Positions 44,961 through 58,182 of a stretch of DNA of 64,000 bases are shown here, in pieces. The stretch's first letter is position 1, and every line of letters begins with the position of its first letter. Location: NCBI GenBank assembly GCA_936440205.1, contig OW387148.1, positions 2,108,001 through 2,172,000 of the forward strand, in the 5' to 3' direction. The position numbers were made by a program, and so were the translations under genes. The stretch comes from Lepidonotus clava (taxonomy: Eukaryota > Annelida > Polychaeta > Phyllodocida > Polynoidae). Under the pieces are notes generated by a model, which had not been told where the DNA came from, did no database searches, and worked only from the letters and a program-made list of their open reading frames with translations.

Positions 44961-47900
44961 TACATTGTGACTGCAAATTGATACCGAAAGTAGCGCATCC
45001 TATTTCCTATTCACTCGCTATTCATGAATATGGTAAATTGAGTATCAATATTCTTGCACAGAGGCACAGACACATACAAAAATAATAGCACCAAACACAA
45101 ACAAAAACATGCAGATATATATACAGGCACAGAAGTACACATATAGACACCCAAATATTGTTTTTTATTTTTTCCATGCGGATCTATCGCTTATGCTGCG
45201 TGAAATTGTCAAAAGTTGATCTGGAAAAAAATTAAAGCCAACAAAATTAAATTATGTATGTATATGGATAGATGCACAACACTATTGGCATAATTGAAAT
45301 GTGATTAAAGGGAGCCAAAACCGAGATAATCTACAACATTTTCAAAACTTAGATAAGTGTAGAAATATGTTAGATGAGTCTAATTAAGGTCAGTGGTAAA
45401 AATATAAGCTGTGAAAACCAGCTCAAACCAAAGTAGAATTCCATGCAAGATGGTAATATTTGCATTTGTTTGTAAACAAACCCTATTTTTGCAGATCCGC
45501 ATTAATTGATTTGAGCAAATAAAAACGTGTTTTTAATTATTTTTTTTACAATATTTCATGGTTTAGATTTAAACGTGGGCCAGAAATAGGCTCAAGGAAT
45601 GGATTTCCATGATTATTTGAGTTTGGAAAATTTCATTGAATTCATTTGTTTTGGCTACCTTTAGAATTATGAAGGAATGGTCTTTTAATCAAAATATCGA
45701 CATCTTATTCTGAACGACTGATCACAATTCTTTTCATTGTTCATTACTCGCAATTCGTTTGACTGAATCAATAAGCAAACTCTCCCACCTCCGACGGCTA
45801 ATATTGACCAACCCCTTCTAAACCCTGCCCTCCGCTAAGCCCATGTAGTGTAGGTGTAGTGTTATTCCAAGGTTAATTCCGATTGTGCCCAGCCCACCTC
45901 CCGGATTACACTTGTGCCCCGCCATGTAAACACCTCCTCCACTCTTTATGAGTGGGGCTATAGGCAGGTGGAGTGTTTTCAAGCCGTGACTAAGCATACT
46001 CCTCCGGTGCGTCTTAGCACCTGGAGGTGTGGCCCCACACAATGCCCCATTCAACCTGCCGGCGTCGGCCCCAGGAGGCACCCGCCTACAAACCAACCAA
46101 CCCATACCTTAAACATATTTGTTTTGAGTGTTATTAAAGCTGATTTGCCTCATAAAAGCCAGTATTCACGTAACATAGGACGTAACATAGCCAGGGAGTC
46201 AGGATGGAAATAAAGGTGTTGAAGTAATAAGGAATAGTTGTTGAGGCCTGACGTAATCAAAACAAATAGTCGTGATAAAAACGAATGGTTTAATTCGCAT
46301 GAAATCAATCATTGCAGAATTGATTTGGTTAAATATACACGTGTACCAGATTGGGGCAGAGCAGAGAAACTGGCCTGTGTCATTTTACCGAACTCTGTTT
46401 AATAATAAATCTATGTACGTCTCAAGTAAGGCAGGGCGAAATGAGCTATATCAAGACAGACCAGTCTGCCATGCAGTGGTTCCATTTTCCATTTTCCGGG
46501 CCTATGTTGATCTGTATAATTATGTTTGAGTGTTATCAAGACATCTATTAACCGAAGTGTGCAGTGCATTTCGTATAATCATTTGCAATTATATTTCAAG
46601 GGAAATTATGAGACCCTGTAACTCAACAATGTTCAACACCAACATCATATGTGGTATTTGATTTAATAGCATGAGTTGGATAGTTTCTCCAGCTTATGCT
46701 TCAAATAACGATAAAGCCTGCTTCGCAAATGGAACTGTTTTATAAACGATTATTCGACATTATTTTAATTGGTAGTCCTTCTGAAGTACTTTAGCAGCCA
46801 AAATGAATTGAAACAGTGCAATATCATGCTACGCTTTGCCTCAAGTTGTAATGACGTCCTAAAAAAGAACAAATGCCAAAGGATTAACACAATTTTATAA
46901 AAGTTCTGACAAAAGTCTGGCCTCAGAAAAATGAGCACATCAGAAAGTGCGTGTCATCAATTTCTCGACCGTACCTTTTCATGTTGCTTTTTCTCTTAAT
47001 TAATCTCGTTGGTTTGATCACATTTTCAACCTTTTGATGCCAGATCTGGAAAACTGATTCAACCGTAACAATGCCCTAACGGAAAGGGTGTCCCTGTTCA
47101 AATCAGGGTCTTTGGGAGTTTGGGACAAAGTGGGCACGCGTGCGGCATTTCTCATCAAACGTCCCTTGTGTACATTCTCTATGATTACACTGGATTGGAA
47201 GAATTGGGACCAAGGATACAAAATTCACTAATGAATCATCAAAATTTAGTTTTTCCCAATTGCACGATCAAATCGGGTTAACGACCACAATCACAAAGCA
47301 TCAAAATTAACGGGAATGGTGTATTTTGCCTATCGATCCTACCATACTTTTAGTTTACTTGGAACACTTATGAAATGAAATAATCATAATCATTGAAATA
47401 TTTCATCAGAATATATGACATGAACGGAATGGCTCCAAAGAAAGGACTCTATCAATCATACGACTTTCACTAGTGACTATTGGAAAATACATCCAAACAC
47501 AGCTTCTCCTTTGCATACATATGCATGGTCCAGCTGGATAGCTGAGTTCAGAGGAGTATATTTATCTAGATTAGCATCTTAGAGGCAACAGTTGCTGATA
47601 TTGTCGGTGAATGTATCACTAGGTACAGCAGCCGCTGGCTAGGTTGACTATACCCTGATACTGGGGTGGTGCAACTCTCCCGCACCTCCAACCCCTTGTG
47701 ATTGAAGTGGGCGCTTAGCATTGGGGCCCCATGCCAAATAAAGTAATCCGCCCTTTACGCGTGAGAAATATTACACCTGCAGGAAAAGGGTGTCTTCTTA
47801 TTGCACGGCACTGCGCCTTTTTCAGCCTGCCAGCCTTGGGTGGGAGGCTCATATATCATCGGATGAAATGCCAATAGAAAGGCAGTCAGCCAAATATCAA

Positions 47901-49435
47901 AAGTTGAGGCCGTCTTCTTAAGGACAGAATTTGATTTGGAGGGTTAAACTTGGTTTGGCTTTAATAACTTTATTGTGTCCGATTAGAAGATGTTAAATTT
48001 GTTTGGAAAAGTATCACCGTTTATAAGCAATGATTTGTATGTACAGTAAGGGATGTACAAGGAGAGCCACCAAACCGAGTATAATAGGACCTATATGTGA
48101 CTGGTCTGTTTACTATGCTCACTGTGTAAACCAATCAAAATTAGAGGTGCTCAGGTTTAGACTGTCGCAGCACACATTGACTCTCTTCTGTATGGCAATG
48201 GATATAATATTATATGTCCGGAAACAAGGCTGTAGACATCCATGCCTGCATTAATGATATATCAATCAATAGATTCCTTTCTGGGCATATATCCTTTTTC
48301 AATAGCAAGACATGCAGCTCATTTAACATGCAAATGGCAAGAAACAATTACAAATTGTTGCAGAAAGGCTGCTCACCCAACGATAGCCATCCAATGCAAA
48401 ATGATGCACGCCATTGCAAAGAGTTGCAAAGTGTGCAAAGGAGTGGACAAGTCAAGATGGGCCAAGGGTAGCATGGGGCGCTGGGCGTGTAATTTGCATT
48501 TTTGTGGACCTGCCTGCCAGACAATACGAGTGATGGATACGGCGAGAATCAATGTGGAAGATTGAATGGAGGTGATTGATTGCACACTTAAGCGTTGTGA
48601 GGGGATGAAGAAAAGCACGCTGCTTTAGCCACGAGGCCGTTTGATGGATACGCAGTCAGGCCTAGACTCCTGCGGTAACATACTTCATATGGCCTTCATT
48701 GAATGCTCTTTGTGACCAATTTATCCATTGACAACCACTTTTGTGTTGTATTCTCGCTCACTTGCGGTAAAAAGGCCAATTATTACTTCTGGTTTTCTTC
48801 CGGGAAAAATTATGAGCGATGTCTTTTTCAAAGTTTCAGAGGAGTATCGGGTGTTAAAAAGAGCATAGCATGATTTCTAAAGTGTGAAAAGGAAGAGTCT
48901 GAATACTTTAATGACATTTTGAAATTGGCAATGATGTTTTTTAAAGTTGCTCTTGCATCTATGGGCCTCCGGATCTGTTATTATGTGTTACTTACTTTTA
49001 GTGTTTATAAGAGTGGACATTAACGGCCATAAAGAAAGTCTTATTAAATATGGAGCTCTTGTGATTCTGGTTCCAATTGCTTTTACGGTGACTCTAGTAA
49101 TCTAACGGTCGCACATCTAAGAAAAACAAGGAGAAGCTATGAAGCTTTGGTTACATCAGCAAAACAAAGCTTAGGTAGCATATTACCAAATTTTTGTGTG
49201 TGTGCAATTAAATTGTCGCGGGAAATTGTAGGAACAAACACGAAATATTGATCTGCGCGTTGGTTAACATATCAGAGAAACTTAACTCACTCTCATCGTT
49301 GTCAACATTAATCAAGGCTATGCGTTTTAGGGGCATTTATGTATGTAAGTATCAAGGGAGGAAGGGGGTCCGAAACTTCTGAAAATGTGCATACATTCTA
49401 GTACAAATCTAATGCCTATTTGTGCCCAAAAGGGT
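44958..49435. other. non-genic DNA; SINE-like stretch at 45.9-46.1 kb
   Basis: At about 45,900-46,107 a GC-richer stretch with internal palindromes (CACTC...GAGTG, CACCTGGAGGTG) ends in CCTACAAACCAACCAACCC, resembling the tail of the SINE at 17.9 kb. Polymerase III boxes and flanking duplications are not visible, so a decayed SINE is only a suggestion. The rest is AT-rich with no recognisable gene. Confidence 0.35.
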
Positions 49436-49452
49436 GGGGGGGGGGGGGGGGG
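49436..49452. repeat. poly-G run of 17
   Basis: An uninterrupted G run, preceded by AAAGGGT. Confidence 0.95.
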
Positions 49453-50005
49453 TCTGGGATTATTTTATATTTTATTTGATCTATCTTTACATTTCTATCA
49501 TGTTTTGTATGTAATCATATAACGTTTGCTGTATATCTGCGGATAACCTACATTCTTGTATTTGAATATTTCGTACCATACAACGTTGATTGTCAAACCA
49601 TGCGGAATCGAGTAAATCGAGCACGAGCACTGCTGTGTATCTTTACGGATGGCTCACTTCAAATCAGATATTATAAAAACAAACATAGGTACACCCGTTA
49701 GGCATATCAGAAAGACATGCACTCAACAAAGAGAGCTATGGTTCTCTTACCCTACGAGAAGGTTAATGCCTAGAGTGGCTGTATATCCTTAGGCCTCAAT
49801 GTGACTCAGAGGCAAGGCAGGCCTTGAGTAGATCGGTCAGTTTAGGTACGATGTATCGCGCCCTGACCATCATTATTCAGCGGGAGACATCATTGCTGCT
49901 GCCTGCTGCTTGGGAGGTCATCCTTCAGGGTGTCGGGGCAGGCCGAGGGGGTAATGGTCGCACCTCTCTAGGCTGGACGCCTTGTAACGCTCCCGGAGAG
50001 GCTTT

Positions 50006-50045
50006 GAGCAGCTCGGAGCAGCTCGGAGCAGCTCGGAGCAGCTCA
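50006..50045. repeat. 10-bp minisatellite, four units of GAGCAGCTCG
   Basis: Four head-to-tail units at 50,006, 50,016, 50,026 and 50,036, the last ending in A instead of G. The first nine bases of each unit form a palindrome around a central A, so either strand reads nearly the same. It is the purest array of the motif dispersed over the window, and it resembles the 10-bp amphioxus 'mirage' class as I recall it. Confidence 0.9.
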
Positions 50046-50262
50046 CTTAGTCCCCCGTCCCAGCCCTGTCCCCACCCAATCACACCCCTCTGGCCGACCC
50101 GTAAATCTGAGGCGGAGGGCAAAGTGGTGCTGAGTTAGTCCTTGTCCGCTACCCCTCCCACCAGTCCGTCCTCCAGGCCCGCCCCCCTCCTCCTGGGTTC
50201 CCCGTCCTATCTGTCCTCCTTGTCCTGGATGTTCGGACGACCCTACTCCTGGCGATCAGCGC

Positions 50263-50345
50263 TCCATCCACCCATCCACCCATCCACCCATCCACCCATC
50301 CACCCATCCACCCATCCACCCATCCACCCATCCACCCATCCACCC
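50263..50345. repeat. 8-bp microsatellite, CATCCACC repeated about ten times
   Basis: A nearly perfect array of the 8-mer. The histidine/proline-rich plus-strand frame and the glycine/tryptophan-rich minus-strand frame here are by-products. It sits within a broader C/T-rich stretch from about 50,140 to 50,660. Confidence 0.95.
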
Positions 50346-52240
50346 GGCCCATTGCTCTTCCCCGCCACTGCCCAGCTGAGACCTTTTACCTCGCCGCCTA
50401 ATACCACTCTGTCAACCCGACACCCCTCTCAGATATATCCCCACCTAGGCCGAAGCCCATCCATCCCCACCCTCAGTGGGTTCATCCTTTACGGCGCCCC
50501 TCCTCCTCCCTCCGGCCCTCCTCCTCTGTTTTGCCCACAATGAGCACGTCCTATAAGTAGTCTCTGCCCTCCTACCCCACTTGATACATGCAGACCTACC
50601 CCATCCATCAAGGTACACCCTACCCTCCGGTGACTGACCCGGTCCCTCCTGTTTATCTTGATCTCTGCTACATTGTTATAATATACACAATCTATACTAT
50701 CAGAACCCCATTCGTTCGCCTAGCGATATGGTCCCACAGTCATATATCGCCTTTCACTTGAATTGATCCATACATATCTATTGGGACGCATCTACCCACT
50801 TCTTAATCCCAATTCCCTTCCCTCATTCCAACCAACCCCATCCATAAAGTAAAACTGCAAAGAGACAATCACACGCGCCTACAGAAAATGCCATTATATT
50901 TATGACTTCGGGAAGGACCCACTGGCAGCCGAGAACCAACATAAATACAAATAGACATAGTGAGAAATAGGGATAGCAGAATTAGAACAAACCAATAAGA
51001 AAAGTAAAAATGACAAAATTTTCGTTCATCCCGTTTCAATTCAGTTTCATACATGTTGAAATGATATCATAACTATTGCAATTCTCTTTTTTTTCTCTAT
51101 TTCAATTTTCTAAACTGACATCAGATAGAAAGTGATGTTCTGATCATTCTCTACCACCAGAGTGGCTAACATTGAAATAACATGGCATCAAAATTACAAT
51201 TTGATATGATATTTATTCTAATCGAATTAGATATATAAAATTATGATAAATCTAAGTGCTGTATAGTTTTCATTAGGTAATGTATTGCCCTGGTTGTTGA
51301 CCAATAGAGATAGGAAATCGAGAAATGAGTTAAGTTTGAGAGCACCAAGTCACAGTGAAATGGTAGAAAGAGAGAAGGGGGTAGAAGGGGCTGTAGGGGT
51401 GAGTAGAGCCGGCGGGGAGGTCCCTGGAGTGGGACAGATGGCCTCCTCCAGTCCCAACCCGAATACCAAACACTCGTCTACCGGCCCACAATTAATCAAC
51501 GTCCCCCTGAGCAGCTCCCCCTGACTCCTCCCCACCCGCCATCGATTTGCTCGCGAGCTGCTCGCCGACCTGCTCACGGCCAGCTCTCAGCCACCCCGAT
51601 CACGGGCCGCCTCTGATGGAGGACTCCAATCTAAATTTCTGCTGGCTAGAACAAGGCGTGAGTATGTGCCATCAGTCATATATCGGTCATTAAGTGACGG
51701 GAGGCGGCGGGGGCCGGGTCCCCACCTACTAGGGGCTTAGTTAAGATGAAGAGGAGGGGTAGGTATGTGGGCTGTCAGGGGGTGGGGGACGGTGTGAGTG
51801 TTGGACGTCCGGTGGTTTATGTACCGAGACACCCGTCAACCTCCACTGGACACCGGTGATGGCTCTGTTGGAGGAAATCTGTAAGAAACAGGGTCGCTGT
51901 TCCTTTTGGACTATGTTATGTGACTGTGTACTTGATAAAGCCAGCCAAATATGCAACGGATAGGGAATTGGTGCTTATCTTTAATTTTGAGCTATAAAAT
52001 AGGGTATCAAAGATTTCTTTTGGTCAAAATTATGTCAAAATATTCCCCAGAGGATGTTCACCAGAGAAGCTATATTATAACATAGGTCTTAAAAGGGGGG
52101 AGTCAATTCTCATATTACCTGATCTACAATTATGTGAAGACTTTTACTCCTAAATAAAAACGAAATGTTGGCTTTATAGCTGACACGCGAATGACGAAAC
52201 ACTGCACGAGCAGTGACAGCTTGAGGGCATCAAAAACTAC
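50346..52240. other. non-genic DNA; C/T-rich then AT-rich
   Basis: Pyrimidine-rich to about 50,660, then AT-rich. GC-rich again at 51,390-51,840 with GAGCAGCTC near 51,508 and TGCTCGCGAGCTGCTC near 51,546. No gene recognised. Confidence 0.45.
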
Positions 52241-52481
52241 CTTACTGCATGTCGTTTGATCCTCTGACTCGCAGGTGAGCTTCAGGAGGTATACTTGCGG
52301 GGAGTATTCTGATGTATTCCCGTTCAGTGTGGTCGACAGGCGCAGTATATAAGTGCCCGCTGAGTAAGTAGACTGTGTAACGCCAGGAGCATGTTGAAGG
52401 TGAACTGATAATGACGAATTGAAGGTATCGTTTGATTCACATGGAGCAGACCCCTCTGGCACTTCACTGCCCTGCCCACCT
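52241..52481 (-). CDS. candidate internal exon, weakly REJ/PKD-like
   Basis: On the minus strand, TAACTGAATGGCAG could act as branch point plus acceptor, and AAG before GTAGTT as donor, bounding about 80 residues of open frame (241 bp). The peptide is rich in S, T, N and L with a GTYILRLSTT strand-like core and several N-x-S/T sites (NDT, NSS, NTS), as in extracellular beta-sandwich modules such as REJ or PKD repeats of polycystin-type proteins. The resemblance is by pattern only. No second exon is found in either direction, so this may be an isolated relic or chance. Confidence 0.2.
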
Positions 52482-52524
52482 CTGCCATTCAGTTATAACT
52501 CATGCTTCTCAGGTTTGATGGGGA

Positions 52525-52691
52525 CATGCAGTGTTTTGTCATCTATGACATGTAGTGTTTTGTTATGTCCGACGTGAAGTGTTTTGTCATGTCTGATGTG
52601 AAGTGTTTAGTCATGTCCGGCATGCAGTGTTCTGTCATGTTCAACGCGCAGAATTGTGTCATATTCGAAGCACAGTATTTTGCATGTTCTC
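52525..52691. repeat. 24-bp minisatellite, about seven units
   Basis: Units start at 52,525, 52,549, 52,573, 52,597, 52,621, 52,645 and 52,669. Each is of the form CATGCAGTGTTTTGTCATGT plus 4 bases, and divergence rises toward the right end. Because 24 is a multiple of three, the minus strand keeps one frame and reads as an 8-residue repeat (DMTKHFTS, DMTKHFTS, DITKHYMS) before a TAG in the leftmost units. It lies 43 bp from the candidate exon on the same strand. Confidence 0.9.
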
Positions 52692-55600
52692 AGGAAGGGA
52701 TATCAGTGAGCTATCCAAACGCATAGTAGTAGTAGTAGAATATAGGATGTAGTGACGTAGAAAATTATTACATCACACAACTATTGAACAATAAACATTC
52801 TTTTACAATAGCCAGTCATTTGAAAGTTGCATCTAATAAAATGCCACAAAGACTTCAAGGCGGGCTTGACATCTAGGTATAAAATGCAATGCTGGGCTAG
52901 TCTTCGTAGATTTGAGAGCAATTGCATCGGCCGATATCTAGCTAGAACAATAAGTAGAGTGGACAGAGGTAGGACCTGGAGCAGGCCCAGGTAGAGGGGC
53001 AGGAGGAGACGTAGGGGTGAAGGGTGTGGGGGGCAGAAAGGCCGACTCCATCAGGGTGACAAATGGGCCTGCCGCCCGTCACAGCAGCCTGCTGCCCTGA
53101 TGCCGATGGCATTCCTGCAGCAGCGCTCCAACAGCAATGGCAACATGGGCTGGAGCAGGCCGGGGCAGGCAATGCTTGGGGGTGTCTGTACAGTGGTAGA
53201 GAAAGGGTCCACTAATACAAACGTCCTAGGTTCGGCAATATGGCCAATTGCAAACCGGGTTCACAAACAGCAACCAAACCAAAGACTCAGATTTATTTTC
53301 CTAATGCAAAAGAGCAGATGGCACCTCTGGAAATACATGATTGTATCATACTAGGCCTGGGTAATGGAGAACATTTGAATTAATTGAATTCAATACGAAG
53401 ATACATAGACAAAACAAATGCGAAATTTAGGATGTCCTCTTGCATAGGGCAATGGAATATTAAATTTGCCCTATTGATTACAGTCATAGACAACAAACTA
53501 GATGAGAATGATTGTTTATTTCTGAACCACGATTCTTACAAATCATGAGTTGACTTGAAATATAACATGATGTAAAAAGCCGTCAAAATTATAACAACAA
53601 TGTTGGTTTGAATTTCATATACGCACATATATGTATACATATGTTTTATATTTCTATACACCTAGGGGTCTTTTGTAATGCAACAGCAGCTAGTCCCATT
53701 GTAGGAGGAGACCAAAATGAAACCACGGTTGCTAAGCAATACGACTGTTTAATATTATCAAATGAAATTGGCTTCGCGCGGCACATCATTTACATTTCTA
53801 GAATCTGATAAAGCTACTAGCTCTGATAAATCACTTGTGATCGGCTGAACTAGGACCAAACAAATGCATAATAGTCTTCCAGCCGAATAAATACACTTCT
53901 TGTTGGTGATTTATAGGCTATATTGCACTCGGCCGAAATTGGTCGGGAAGAAAAGCAAAAGCGGGGCTCTGGGGACAATTTGAGGGGACATTATTGGATT
54001 CGCCGATGATGTATATGAGTGGCCAGCTCAATACAAGACAGTTCCCTCCCAAATCTCCAACGGTCAATTCCTGCTGGGCTCCAGAGCAAGGCGCCAGCAG
54101 GCAAACTAGTTTTAGATCCGATCGCTTTTATCGGATAGTTCAGCAAAAACAAACCTCTTTGGAGGCAGATAAAAAAGGGACAATTGCTTTTTAAATACCT
54201 ACAATGGTCCCGAAGTCACTGCAGTTGAAAAAAAGAGAGACAAAACACACGCACAAAGGAAACCTGCTTTATCTTATTTTTCTCCTCTTTCATAAAAAAT
54301 AAAGAGGCTGCAAATCACTTGAATCCTTTGCTAAGACCATGGAAGTGGCGTTTAGGGTTTGAACCCGACAAGCTTGCCTGGATTGTCGTAGTAAAGTAGG
54401 CTCAGGCAGGGAGCTGCCATACAACTAATAGGTCTCGGGGACATAGGGGATTAGGGAGACACACCATGCCTCTCTGATATCCAAATGAAAGCTCCGCCGC
54501 CGGGGATAGACATCGGTTCTCATCCGATTAGTCGGCCTTTTCCCGAGTTCCTGCATTATGTGTGCGGGTATTAGGGGTACTGCGCCTCTCCCTGTTGAGG
54601 CACTGAGCCGCAAAAAGGCCCAACTTCACCGTATACTGTGTTTTGCCACTTGGGGCAACCCTCAAAGCATTAAATAGCGAAAACCCTAACTCTCCATTTG
54701 CTTTGCGGGTAAGACACATCCAGCAGATCCTATCTGCAAACAGGGCCCAAAAGCTACACACAAAATGTACATTATAGGAATTAAATGTACAGGAATTCCC
54801 TTGACATACACCTGTGTGAATAATTAACCCAATTTAACCCTCATACCGCCGTTAGCACCTTCATAACCATATATGATTCCATGAGATTCCCAGGGATTCA
54901 CTGTTACTATTTTCAGACCTACAACAGAATCCCCTTTAAGTCGTAATCACAGCTCCAGGGAGGGCAGTGAATGGGTTAAAGTTTTGGCCCATAAGGTTAC
55001 ATTTAAATGCCAGAACATAAAAGAGATCAAATTACAATACCCCATATCCTGTTTTGATCTTAATAGAATAAATGCACTCAAACATTAATGTGAGTGGGGT
55101 AATCTAAATGGCACAATTCTTGAAAGCTGAAATTTGTGACTTGGTACTTTTTACGACTTTAGCACCCTCTCGTATTGTAATCGTATTGCTACTCAGGGCT
55201 TCTCGGAGGTGTTCTGAGCTGCTCGGAGCTGCTCGTGTAAGTTAATGTACGGATAATGAATCCACATAATACCATGTACTTAGTACATTACTTTCGAATT
55301 TATTGTGTTTTAAAACACTGTTCCATATCATATGGGTTTTTTTTAACGAAAAGAGCAAACGTATAAGATTTCCAAGGTTTCAAGATTTTCTCGATCGAAT
55401 TTTCAATGTTTTCTTGTATGAGAGAACAACAGATGTAATTATAAACAGATCTCTGTCATACTTCTTTATTGAAAATATTCATTCAAAACCTCAAACAGCA
55501 AACAACAAAATTTGTATTTGTATTTATAGTACTAGTAGGAATCTAATGGAGTAGCAAGCTTATCACGTTGCTCACGGAACGGAAACAAGCAGATCTTGAG

Positions 55601-56721
55601 TGTTATTCAACCAAAGTATATAAGATAAGGTATCTTTCTAGATGCACAACCAAATTACTCTTAAGATTGGAAATTTCATAAAAATAATTCAAAGGTATCC
55701 GATCAATTAAAACCATTTCAACTTCTACCTCTCATTATACCTAAACGTTTCCCTGTATGTTAACCATCAAGGGTTTGTTTTCCTGAAAATGAGCAGCTCG
55801 CATAAAGGAGAGGGTCCCTACCCACCCAATGCTGACCCAGAATAGAGCGGCTCCGCCCCAATCCGCCCATCTAATGTACTGATCCACAAATCAGCGCCGC
55901 CTGACGGGGCCGCGATAAGCTATATAAAGGGTTTACGGCACAATTTGCAGGTCGTATGGAGGAGAGGTCTGGTGTGTCTAATCGTGTTTTGTGGTGTACT
56001 AATGGCTCCATTACACCACCGATAAAACAACGCTTATTGACCAAAGTGTCCTGATGATAGGGCCGGAACATGGGGAAGCATCCAGAGCTACACCTTAGTG
56101 TTTTTGTTCAGGACTAGAAAAATTGCCATGTCTTCATCTTCTAACTCGAACAGCAAAACGTCTAGGTCAAGACAACGATCGCCAGTGAAGAGGAATCTGC
56201 TCCAATTAGAAGACTGACAAAAAACTTCTTCTGCACTTCTAAGCTTTATCAAAAGATAATGCGCTTGCAATATTATTTTGGCTGTTGACATAATATATAA
56301 CATAGTCAGATTTGCCTTGGAAAGCTTAGAATATTAAAGTTATCTTTTTTTGTCCTTAAGGATAGGATAGGATAACTTCGTAAAGCGACGACTACTTTGA
56401 AATGACAAGGATTCATTGTATCCTTGCCTCTTTCTCTCTGTCTACCATAACTGCAATGTACCTCCCCTTAACCTGTCTCGTACTGACTTGAATACACTCG
56501 CCACAGAAAGTAGAGAACCCTCTACCATATACAGGGCCTGCACTATTGGACACCGAAGCTATTGGTATCTGTGGAAACCAAGTCCTTGATAGTTGATGAG
56601 ACCCTTGTGGACCGCAGTACCTTGGCCGAGGGGGGACAGGGTGGTAGGTACTGAGGAGACTCACAGGGAGTTCACATTAACATGTCACCTGTTGAGGGAG
56701 GCTGTCCCACCGGCCCCGGGC
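52692..56721. other. non-genic DNA with GAGCTGCTCG doublet
   Basis: Two tandem GAGCTGCTCG units lie at 55,216-55,235 and one GAGCAGCTC near 55,791. A (GTA) run is at about 52,727-52,738. Open frames at 52.9-53.35 kb and 54.4-54.8 kb show no recognisable family. Confidence 0.5.
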
Positions 56722-56806
56722 GGGCATGACGATGGCCGAGTGGTAAGAGCCTGCTAGGTGTCTAGGGGCGGCAATTCACTAAACCTTCCGCCTCATCCTC
56801 ATGCCC
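56722..56806 (+). pseudogene. tRNA-like remnant (Ser/Leu-type head)
   Basis: GACGATGGCCGAGTGGT contains an exact A-box (TGGCCGAGTGG, 56,733-56,743) of the kind found in serine and leucine tRNAs. GGGCATGA (56,722-56,729) pairs perfectly with TCATGCCC (56,799-56,806), closing the span like an acceptor stem. CTAG/CTAG could form an anticodon-type stem. The T arm is not canonical: GGCGG and CCGCC pair around an oversized loop and no good B-box is present. It is best read as a decayed tRNA or SINE head. Confidence 0.3.
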
Positions 56807-58067
56807 TCTACCAGCATTGATCACCCTGAATCTCAGCCTGTAGTTGCGATGGATGTCATTCCAACATTACCCATCTTGATTCCGTATGGGACACTTACCC
56901 TTATTCTGTATTCTTCTTGTATCTAACGTCACACATTAGTATATTTTCTATTTGAAAAGTGGTTTTGATTTCATTTTCTGATTCCACTTTCTGATTCCAC
57001 ATTAGGTTGCTTATATAGGCTGCCACGTGTCCTTATCGCTTTCTTCGCAATATTTTTGAATAGCTGATAAAGCTGTTGGTACGTCATAAATACACTTCAT
57101 TTATGTAAGTATCCATCAAATTCCCTTATTTTCCCCTTCCCTTACAAGTATCCCTTCCTCTTCCTGATCCTCTCTCTGCTAACCGCCCCCCCCCCCTACC
57201 ACTCCTCTTAGTTTCCTGTTGTTTGGCAGGACGAATAGAACCACCCCTCCCTCAGAGAGGCATCTAATTCAATATATCCGCCCACCTTTATATCCCTAGC
57301 CCTTACACCTGTCCCTGTGTCAGTGCGCGCCCTACCTGTATTGACGTAACTAAAGGCCCAGAGAAATGGCCTGTCTCCAGACACCCTCCTGTGCACCCGG
57401 CTCACCTGGGAGTCGTCACCTCCTACCTCCAGGGAGGGGCTTCTCAGACAGAGTGCAGTATGCAGAACACCCAGCCCACGAAATAGGATAGCACTTTGCA
57501 GGGCGCCTTCTAGGCATCTCCCCCCAAAAAGAACATATTAACATTGACAATGATGTTTTTCCTCCCACCTGACTCTTCTTGTGCTCTTCTACCTCTGTAG
57601 GCCTCGTAATGTCTATCAGCACCTCCAAGGTTTACTAATGGAATCTCGAGCGGGAATTGGTCAATTTGCAGGTAATTATCAATGTTTAGAACTAGAAGAT
57701 GTGGTTTAAAACAGTCTGCAATCAAATCGCTGTTCGAGGGTAACAAAAGCCTAATCCATTAAGTTGCTGATTAAGTATCTGGGCCTTAAATAGAAGTGTT
57801 TCCCTCCAAAACCCCACACATTGTGTATGGCCTGAGGGCTGTGACGACTCGCTAAGTCCGTACAGTAACACCACACTAGATAGTCTGTTTTTATTTGCCT
57901 CTGAGAGCACCAGACAGCAATCTCTATGATAGAATAGCATCCAAAGAAAACGCCGGGCTGCATTCCATATCACTTCATTCAGACGGCGCTGCAGGCCGGG
58001 CTGGTATACTGATCACTGGGGCTGGTAGAGGCCAGACTGGGGGTTAGGGCCACATGACGTGGGACGT
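56807..58067. other. non-genic DNA
   Basis: A C run sits near 57,186. The short open frames at 57.2-58.0 kb on the minus strand overlap and are unassigned. Confidence 0.5.
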
Positions 58068-58182
58068 GGCTGCGGTTATACGCGCGGGGTACCCCGCGCG
58101 TATAGTAATTCACAGTATGCGCGGATGTAGACCCCGCGCATGGAGAGCTATGTTATACGCGCGGATGTAAGGTCCGCGTATA
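58068..58182 (+). repeat. GC-rich palindromic repeat, copy 1
   Basis: It contains a perfect 28-bp palindrome at 58,077-58,104 (half-site TATACGCGCGGGGT). A hairpin follows with arms ATGCGCGG (58,117-58,124) and CCGCGCAT (58,134-58,141), then an imperfect third hairpin at about 58,154-58,182 (TATACGCG.../CCGCGTATA). CpG density is far above the neighbourhood. The part from 58,068 to 58,141 has an inverted homologue at 60,441-60,526. Confidence 0.8.

Noticed and set aside
47080-47115. CCCTGTTCAAATCAGGG resembles a tRNA T arm.
   Set aside because: No A-box lies at tRNA distance upstream and no acceptor stem can be closed.
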